From assembly GCA_010356995.1 (NCBI GenBank), contig ML996689.1:1329228-1393227 (forward strand): a DNA stretch of 64,000 bases, in the 5' to 3' direction. This DNA comes from Trichodelitschia bisporula. Its lineage: Eukaryota; Ascomycota; Dothideomycetes; Phaeotrichales; Phaeotrichaceae. Shown in pieces: positions 57,315 through 64,000 of the stretch; position 1 is the first letter of the stretch, and each line of letters begins with the position of its first letter. The position numbers and the translations under genes are program-made. The notes beneath the pieces are model-generated. The model was given only the letters and a program-made list of their open reading frames with translations. It was not told where the DNA came from and made no database searches.

Positions 57315-58494
57315 TCCAACAGAGCTGACTCCCTGCTGTGGATCGGGAGAGGCCGGACAGTTGGGTTCGGGGCATGGGGTTTATTGAGGTACGCAAGTAA
57401 GCCAGTCAACATTGTGTCGGCATTCCGTTGTTCGACTGCGTTCTCTCCGAGCGCAAACAGTCGATGTTCTTCTCTCTATAAGGTCTTCAGGTTCCGTAGT
57501 GCGTTTCGTTCATGTTCGATAGTGCATGTATGATGATGGATGAGTGGCGGATACTGGGTGTTAGGCGTTGAGTCGGTCGGTTCAGCGTATACCCCTCTTT
57601 CCACTACCTTTACCCTCTTCGTCTGCGTAATGGTCCTTCACCACTTGATGTGGCTCGCATTCGCAATGTCCATGATCAATGAATCTCTCAGTTTTCGTCT
57701 GTCTCCAGTCCCCGTCGATGGTTATGGCAAAATCAAGTGCCTTGGCTATTAAAATCTTTTCGCATTTCACCGCTCGCCCAGGGCGAAGCCTCGCCCAACC
57801 CTACCTGAAGACTTACATGAGAACTAGCCCCAAGACTTGCTAAAGACTGATTAACCATATTGGTTTGGTCCTAACTAACATCTCCCCTAGAACCCCCCTT
57901 CTCCCCGAGCCACCCTTCCGCTCCTCTGCGCGCCTGTCAAACTGGCGCCCGTGGCGCCCGTCGGCCTCTTCTCACCCCACCAACGGGTGATCGTGTCAGC
58001 ACGGATTACGACGAAGCTGACCGCTTGTATCTTGAGAATATCTTGCTAGGATGACAAACTTGCAAGAAAAACAGGCCGACAATATTGCCCTCCACTGGGC
58101 CATTGGGACGATTGACGACATCATCTAGTTCTTCGTCACCTACATGAAGAATGATCGCCTCCCTACTGGGTCCTCAGCCTCGGGTGCCAGAGTCCACCAA
58201 CGTTGCCCCCTTGTATTTCCATCTCTGGAGAAGAATCTCCCGCCATGAAGTTCAGCTTCGGGGCGAGCAGCTTTGCTCGCTGCCCCCGACCCCGGGGGGG
58301 AGGGGACGGGGGCGGCAGCCGGTGAATCCTGCCAAGGTGCAGGACTTCCTCAACCGCTGGAATCGGTCTCCGCAGCAACCTCATGATGCATCTGTGAGGC
58401 AGTTCGCCTCAACGCAATGGCTTCCGCACACCGGAACCGCGCGACATCTCCCCGCAAATCAAATCTCTCTCCACACCCTTCATCCACTCTATCA

Positions 58495-58785
58495 CGATGC
58501 CTCGTTATTCTGCGGCTTTTCCGCCGTCTTTCCGGGGGGAGGGGGGGGCGGGCTCGCAGATTCCATCGCCTCGCTCGCACCCGCCGGGCGCTCGCCGGTC
58601 CGCGGGCAATCCGCCCCCGCGCACATGCCCCTCTCCCCACGATGCCGCGGTATTCAGCGGCTTCCCGCCATCTCGTCGGGGGGCGGGCAGGGAGGGGCTC
58701 GCAGATTCCATCGCCTCGCCCGCAGTTGATCGGGTGGGCGCTGGTCCGCGGGCAATCTGCCCCCGCGTACTCGCCCCGCTCTGAT
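58495..58785 (+). repeat. Diverged tandem duplication of about 145 bp, GC-rich
   Basis: Two adjacent copies begin at about 58495 (cacgatgcctcgttattct) and 58638 (cacgatgccgcggtattca). Each contains gctcgcagattccatcgcct and ggtccgcgggcaatc. The copies differ by scattered substitutions and small indels. Confidence 0.8.
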
Positions 58786-59279
58786 GAAAAGGCCCGGCGC
58801 ATCCGCCCAACAGACACTATCAGCGTCGACATTCACCTGGGAGTACGAGCTACTCCGTGCCACTCCAGTGCGCTTCAAAGAGATGATCATCGACCCCCCT
58901 CCCCCGGACCGAAGGGTCTCAACCGGCCCGTTGTTTACCTGTCCTCTCCCCACTGGGGCGAGGACCGCTCGGGCCGTCCCCGACAGGGCGCCTGTTTGCC
59001 GCCCCAGCGCCGACCAGATCTTCGTCAACATCACGCAGAAGTCGCCATCGCTGTCCGCCTATCCCAAGGCGGCGCGTGTCCCCTACTCGTCGCCGTCGGC
59101 GGCACAGAGCTGGCTTCTCTTCGTCTCTCACCGCGGACTACCAGTCCCCTCCACAACGGCCAAATCGGCCACTGCTGGCGCGCCCCTTCGATGCCTTCAG
59201 AGGGGGGGCGGTGGCGTGCTAGGACATAGGCTTCAATACGGACACTTGAGACCCTCAAAGGCCTCATCCAACCATCTAC

Positions 59280-59348
59280 TGCCTGTACTGGCTGCAGACC
59301 AATCAGTGCCGCTACGAGTGGGGGGTATCCGGCTGCCGGTACATCCAT
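59280..59348 (+). pseudogene. Isolated CCCH-type zinc-finger-like coding fragment
   Basis: In one forward frame the segment reads CLYWLQTNQC, RYEWGVSG, CRYIH, that is C-x8-C-x8-C-x3-H. This resembles the fungal CTHWIRTGEC-type CCCH finger but has a longer second spacing. A stop lies shortly upstream (about 59247) and no start codon is available, so it looks like a gene remnant or chance. Confidence is low. Confidence 0.3.
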
Positions 59349-59839
59349 GAAAGTCCGCTATATCATGCTGCAGGATCCGGAGAGAGCACACGAGCGCCCG
59401 TTAATATACTGTCTTGTTATCGGCGCTACCAATCGCCCTGATTCTGTCGATCTGGTCTTGCAGCTGTTGTCTACAGGATTGAAGTGGTGAATATAGGATG
59501 GCGGCGAACTCATGGTCAGCTCGGTTGGTTTATATCCTGAAGATATACTCGTGTGGATATACTGGCGGTGACCACGACCAAAACGGTGACCACGACCATC
59601 GGTCTCATCACTACATTGACGTGGCTCTCGACCATTATATACTGGAGCGCAAACGCGGCTCGGAGAGCTTGCCGGCTCGGCTCTCGACAATATGGTCGCT
59701 GCCATTGAAAATAATCGGTTTTATACAAGAGGATCCGGGAACAGAGCCTGCAACAAGAGATTGAACTCCTCAATACCGCCCTAAGCTTCAGGTAGACGAT
59801 GACTCGCCTCACCACATTGCTATACCTCAAAATGCCTCC

Positions 59840-60358
59840 CTACAGCATGACGCCGTTATAATCTGGGGTACTAGTGTCAGCATTTATAGGGAATAGCGAC
59901 TTGAGGGCCCCAAGCTTTGCCGGTACTTGAGCTCGAACCAGCACAACGTGTCTCCTATAGTCAGCGAACGTCATCCCGACGGCCACGGCTGCCGGGCCTA
60001 GCCAGACGATGACTGCGACAGCTGGTCCGAGGCCAGATATCTGTTTTGCAGTGCTGCATTCTTTGAGCATTGTCGCGCTCATACCATCAAGAAGCGCCTT
60101 TTAAACTGCTTCTTCGGGATTTTCAACGACTTGGCCAAGGTCCGGGATCTCGAGGTCCAGTTCTTCAAGAACCCGTACCATACCGTGGATCGTGACGATA
60201 TAGAGTGCCTCGAGTCTAAGTAGATCGTTTGCGCTTGAGGCCGACAACATCGGCACTCGGTAGATATATTCGACGTTGGTATCATCTGTTTGTAAAGTAG
60301 ATTCAGTTATCAAGATAATTTCATTGCCATTGTTCCCCCAGAAGTATGAAATGCCCAA
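59840..60358 (-). pseudogene. Broken minus-strand reading frame, unknown family
   Basis: A single minus-strand frame runs from about 60358 to the stop at 59840 and is interrupted only by TAA at 60103-60101. It codes for about 172 residues, including EYIYRVPMLSASSANDLLRL, LEELDLEIPDLGQVVENPEE and, after the stop, ISGLGPAVAVIVWLGPAAVA. The last could be a membrane helix. A CAA-to-TAA change would explain the break and would fit repeat-induced C-to-T mutation, but that is inference. No ATG opens the frame, and I do not recognise the family. Confidence 0.35.
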
Positions 60359-60532
60359 GGTATCGCCAGTTCAGAACGCCGTTGGCAACCATAACTCCAT
60401 CACCCAGGTGACGCAGATAAACCCCATCCAAAATCAAACGCCGCCAATGCCGCTCTCGCTCATGATCCGTTAACCGTCATCAATCCCAAATCCCAACTAT
60501 ACAATCCCATATCCTACACCCCATCGGAAAGT

Positions 60533-61873
60533 CTACTCTTGCCATCCCCAAGTCCTCCTCAACTCTCTCATCCGTGGGCTAACCTCCTCATTTGGCCTGA
60601 CATACCCAAATGGCTTAACCGGCGGATCCAATCCTAAATTAGGCCTCCCGCCATTTTGACCCATCGATCCCCTTCGACTTCCCATCCTCGAACTCCCTTC
60701 CCCAGGATCATCAACAAACGGCTCCCCACCATCCGCCAAATCCACCTCCTCATAAATCGGCGCATAAGTCCCGACACTCCCACTCCGCCGGCGACCTCTC
60801 CGCGCCGCCATGGCCGCCGCACCGGAAGCCGATGTCATCGCAGGCACAAAAGGCGCTGACCCGGGATACGCGCCGCCATTCGTGCCCGTCCCAAAATCGA
60901 ACCCGGAATTGGGACGGAACCCATTGCCCGTAGGCAAGAGGCTTTGCATCTCGGGTCTTCTGTTGCCAACACCGGCCTTAGGCGCGTAGGGTGTGTACGC
61001 CGTGGGTCCGGACGGGATGTTGGCTGGTTCTGGAGGAGGCGTGACGGGTGGATCGTAAAGGAAGGCTTCTTGGGGGTAGACGCCTGGACTGGAGGGGCGG
61101 GGTTGAGGGCGCCGGCGTCGGAGGAAGTAGATGGCTGCGGCGACGGTGAGGATTGCGGCGGAGACGATGCCGATGACAACGCCGGCGATTACGTGGCCGG
61201 GTATGGCGTGACTGGGCTGAGAGGTTTGCGCGGGGAGAGGTACGCCGGTTGGCGTGGATGAGGATGACGATGACGACGATGCTGATGTCGAGGTGGATGA
61301 GGATGTTGTCGAAGATGACGTAGAAGACGAGGCTGAGGATGTTGTCGAGGATGTTGATGTCAAAGATAGCGTCGAAAACGAGACCACCAGTGACGAAGGG
61401 GTTGCAGAGGACGGCATCGTCGGCATAGCGGTACTAATCGCCATGCTCGCAAAGGCACTCGGTGTGAACAGCGTCTGTGACTCAGCCGACACGGCATCCG
61501 CCAGCGAGCTCGGCTGAAGGACAGATACGCTTCCATCATTTGACACAATGACCTCGAGCGACACCGTCGGGTCGAGCGACTGGATCACCGATGCCAGCGC
61601 TGCCGCCTGGTCTGATGGTAGCCCCACGATGACGAGGTCGGGGCCGGCGGTAGTCGCTGCGCCATCTGAGGAAGGAGTAGCTGATGCGTCGGATGCGGGT
61701 GTAGATGCAGTAGAAGCTGCTTCGGAGAGTTGACGGGCTGCAAATGCTTTAGCAACGCTTACAGGACCATCCGGCGCCATCAATAGCTTACCCTTGAGAC
61801 CTGCTCCCGCGACAGGTTGTGGAGTTAGGGTGATGCTAGCGAGAAAAGCGAGGAGCGCGGGCGAGTACCACAT
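60533..61873 (-). CDS. Ser-rich single-pass membrane protein (Mid2/Wsc-like layout)
   Basis: One exon, 446 aa. It has a signal peptide (residues 1-22: MWYSPALLAFLASITLTPQP, then VAG) and a lumenal domain of about 120 residues with PDLVIVGLPSDQAAALASVI. A Ser/Thr-rich stalk (about 165-225) is likely heavily O-mannosylated. One transmembrane helix follows (about 240-265: HVIAGVVIGIVSAAILTVAA), with an RRRR stop-transfer. The cytoplasmic tail is Pro/Gly/Arg-rich (about 180 residues). This layout is shared by fungal cell-wall stress sensors and by many uncharacterised surface proteins. No Cys-rich WSC or LysM domain is visible, so a sensor role is only suggested. GTG-initiated extension upstream was rejected because ATG 61873 directly opens the signal peptide. 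Confidence 0.85.
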   Translation of the reverse strand: MWYSPALLAFLASITLTPQPVAGAGLKGKLLMAPDGPVSVAKAFAARQLSEAASTASTPASDASATPSSDGAATTAGPDLVIVGLPSDQAAALASVIQSLDPTVSLEVIVSNDGSVSVLQPSSLADAVSAESQTLFTPSAFASMAISTAMPTMPSSATPSSLVVSFSTLSLTSTSSTTSSASSSTSSSTTSSSTSTSASSSSSSSSTPTGVPLPAQTSQPSHAIPGHVIAGVVIGIVSAAILTVAAAIYFLRRRRPQPRPSSPGVYPQEAFLYDPPVTPPPEPANIPSGPTAYTPYAPKAGVGNRRPEMQSLLPTGNGFRPNSGFDFGTGTNGGAYPGSAPFVPAMTSASGAAAMAARRGRRRSGSVGTYAPIYEEVDLADGGEPFVDDPGEGSSRMGSRRGSMGQNGGRPNLGLDPPVKPFGYVRPNEEVSPRMRELRRTWGWQE

Positions 61874-62684
61874 CGCATCTTGTTTGCAACGGGATACGAA
61901 AGATGGAAAGGCTCCCAACGAGCAAGAGGAAATCGACAATAGAGCAAAATAAAGAGACGGCACTGCGATAGACGGTAAAACTATTTAATGATTTGTGGAA
62001 CGTTGCGCCGCGCGCGAGGTGGCGACGGAGACGTTGATGAACCTCGCGCCAACAAGGCCAACGGCCCGCACAACTCGTCACCCCCCCATCCTCCCCTCCA
62101 TTCGGCAGGGTAAAACATGGGGCTTAGCGGGCAGTTTGTTGGGGGGCTCAAGTCGAGAGCCGTGGCGCAGCACGACTTGAGCGCAGATCTGGCCAACGAC
62201 ATTGATGAGAGGGGCGAGCGCCACATGTCGCTTGCGCGTTGTGTCGATGTAGAGCAGGGGGGTTATCAAAGGTTGCGGCTTGGGAGATGGAGACTAACTT
62301 TAGTCGCTATCTTCGACTCTTCCTGTGGCTGTTGGTAATTTGCTTGGGAATCTTGAAACAATCGCTGACCAACAGGCCGGGTCAAGTAGGATGGGCCAAT
62401 AGCGCTGAGGGGATAAAAGTACGCAGCTGCTTACCTAGGCCGCACGGCGCCAAATGTATCCAGTACGTACCTCATGTCTAGGGTACTGTGTAGGTAGTTT
62501 TACGGTGAGCGATCTCCGGCATATTCGGAAAAGAGGATACCAAGTCTGTGGGTGGCCTTTTACCTCCGTAAAGGGTTGATACCTGCTAGAGCTCACTCCT
62601 CATACGGATGTACTGACCAGCAATCGAGTGGGATATCGGCTCTAGCATTACGGTAATAATCTTAACACGCATAGTGCCATTCCT
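61874..62684. other. Intergenic region between the Ser-rich membrane protein gene and the SDR gene
   Basis: About 810 nt between two minus-strand genes. No gene is recognised. Confidence 0.5.
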
Positions 62685-63774
62685 TTAAGTAGATGGCGCT
62701 GGCAAAACATCATTCTTCGTCCCGTCCCGCATCAGTTCCTGCATCCAGTTTGGCCAGCCGCGTGCGCTTTGGGCGGCTGCCATCCACCCAGGAAGGACGA
62801 CTTGACCACTCTGGCCGCTCAGGACTTGCTTGACGATGGCATTGGCAACTGTTTGCGGCGATATGACAACAGCCTTGCTCTTTCCCAACGAATCGGCGAA
62901 TGTATCAACCAACTTCGTGCTCACAAAGATGGGGTGCACACTACTGGTCCTAACATGCGGCGCCTTATACCTGTGCTTCAGTTCAGACGTCAGACCTTCG
63001 TGCAGTGCAAGCACGCCCGCTTTGGTCGCCGAGTAGTCGACGAGTCCTGGACAACTGACGAAGCTAGCCATGCTAGCGGTGGTGACGACATGGCCTTTGT
63101 TGACCTGGACCATGTGCGGCAGGAAGGCCTGGAGGGTGTAAAAGTTGCTGAGAACGTTGACATCAAACAGTTTTCGAAGGTACTGGGGAGTTGATTCCAG
63201 AATCGTGTGAGCGTCAGCTATGCCGGCATTGTTGAGAAGGATAGACGGGTGGCCGAATGTCGTTCGGATTGCATCTGCCGTTGCATCGACCTCCTCCTTG
63301 ACCGCGATGTTGCACTTGAAGTACTTGACGTTGCTTACTTTGTGGGGTTAGCGGCTTCGAGAATAGCGGGTAGAGGGGGTCTAGCTGACATTTCTGCAGC
63401 TCCTCCGGGAGAGATGAGATGTCCATAACAGCAACTTTAATGCCCTTGGCCGCCAGTCCAGCCACGGTGAGTGCTCCGATGCCGTTCGAGCCTCCAGTCA
63501 CGACGGCCACCTCTTCGTCCCACTTCCACTTTGGCCCGCTCCTCAGCTGCCAGTTATTCAGCGCCCACGCGTTGAGCCGGCGGTTCAGCGCCCACACAAA
63601 GCCGAGGCCGAGAATCCATTTTAAGGAAGAATGGTACCGAGTATCGAATGGCGTCTTCGAAATGATGCGAATGAGAGCGTCACGCAGTCTGTCCGGCCCA
63701 TGCGCCAAGATGATGAGACAAGATGCCGTGCCAAATATGGTGCCATGATCTATGATCTTTGAAACTGCCGACAT
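62685..63774 (-). CDS. Membrane-anchored short-chain dehydrogenase/reductase
   Basis: Two exons on the minus strand, 63774-63390 and 63337-62685, give 345 aa. A hydrophobic N-terminal segment (about 10-70) suggests ER or lipid-droplet anchoring. The Rossmann nucleotide site is VAVVTGGSNGIGALTVAGLA, and a DISSLPEELQK loop after the second strand indicates an Asp that favours NAD(H). NNAG is intact, the catalytic Ser is in TTASMASF, and the catalytic Tyr and Lys are in YSATKAG, so the enzyme should be active. The order and N-terminal anchor fit retinol dehydrogenase / 17-beta-HSD type 11-13 (RDH10-like) proteins of fungi. The substrate is probably lipid-like but unknown. The intron has GTCAGC and AAAG ends with a CTAAC branch, and gives LQKLSNVKYFKCNIAVKEEV. 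Confidence 0.9.
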
Positions 63775-64000
63775 GATGCTTATGCGCCTTTGTTGTTCTG
63801 TCTCGTCCGTGAAAACTGAGGCTATCAAGTTCGCGGCTGATAACAAAGGAGGGGGGAGGCTATCACGTGGAGGGCGTCAACGGAGGCTGACAGCAGAAGT
63901 TCTAATCCGAAAGATCTTATGTCCGTGGACGGGTGCTAGGTACTTCGAGGAATTATTTGTTGACTTCAAAGCTTGACTTCATATGTGCCGAGGAGCAGAG
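63775..64000. other. Upstream flank of the SDR gene
   Basis: The SDR promoter region reaches the window edge. An upstream in-frame TTG extension was rejected. No gene is seen. Confidence 0.5.

Larger units (their letters stand above)
57315..60532. other. Gene-poor island with decayed reading frames
   Basis: About 3.2 kb without an intact gene. It contains a GC-rich duplicated block (about 58495-58785), several overlapping domain-less frames on both strands, a lone CCCH-like finger frame without a start (59280-59348), and a minus-strand frame broken by one stop (59840-60358). The mosaic look suggests relics of lost genes or an old mobile segment, but no element ends are visible. Confidence 0.5.

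Noticed and set aside
58417-59229. 270-codon plus-strand frame in the decayed island
   Set aside because: It runs across the 145-bp duplication with Arg/Pro/Ser-rich low-complexity sequence and begins without an obvious promoter or domain.

Overview
This window is nuclear DNA of a filamentous ascomycete (Pezizomycotina). Genes are compact and mostly multi-exon, with 40-65 nt introns that usually run from GT to AG and carry a CTAAC/CTGAC-like branch point. Families include fungal forms of SNT2, RAV1, VPS8, RCR, mL53 and a Mid2-like Ser-rich membrane protein. Dothideomycetes is my guess for the class; that is inference only. I reconstructed 22 protein-coding genes exon by exon (junction positions are in the entries). 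All exon sums are divisible by three and keep the expected domains in frame. I saw no rRNA, tRNA, CRISPR array or intact transposon.

Left third (1-24955): a long pyrimidine-rich leader precedes SNT2 (2626-7726). Next come an RCR-like small membrane protein, the complex I assembly factor NDUFAF2, a calponin with a long coiled-coil insert, a glycine-rich RRM protein, a fungal-specific basic protein of unknown function, inorganic pyrophosphatase, and mitoribosomal protein mL53. Middle (24956-48944): a TLC-domain membrane protein, a BTB protein, RAV1 (RAVE, V-ATPase assembly), PRMT3, a Gyp5-type TBC RabGAP, an uncharacterised protein, a gamma-glutamyltranspeptidase-like enzyme, mitochondrial release factor 1 and a serine racemase/threonine dehydratase-like enzyme. 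Right third (48945-64000): VPS8 (CORVET), a GPALPP-motif protein, a predicted pseudokinase, a gene-poor island (57.3-60.5 kb) with decayed reading frames and a duplicated GC-rich block, a Ser-rich single-pass membrane protein and a short-chain dehydrogenase.

There is no operon-like or cluster logic. These are housekeeping and chromatin genes, with two endolysosomal factors (RAV1, VPS8) and three mitochondrial proteins (NDUFAF2, mL53, MRF1) interspersed. I found no convincing new multi-gene system. The most unusual signals are: a PRMT3 intron with no AG acceptor whose ends form a perfect 8-bp inverted repeat; two GC-AG introns; a frame conflict at the first intron of MRF1; a kinase-fold protein lacking both catalytic aspartates; a 19-bp minisatellite just upstream of that gene; and the decayed island at 57.3-60.5 kb.
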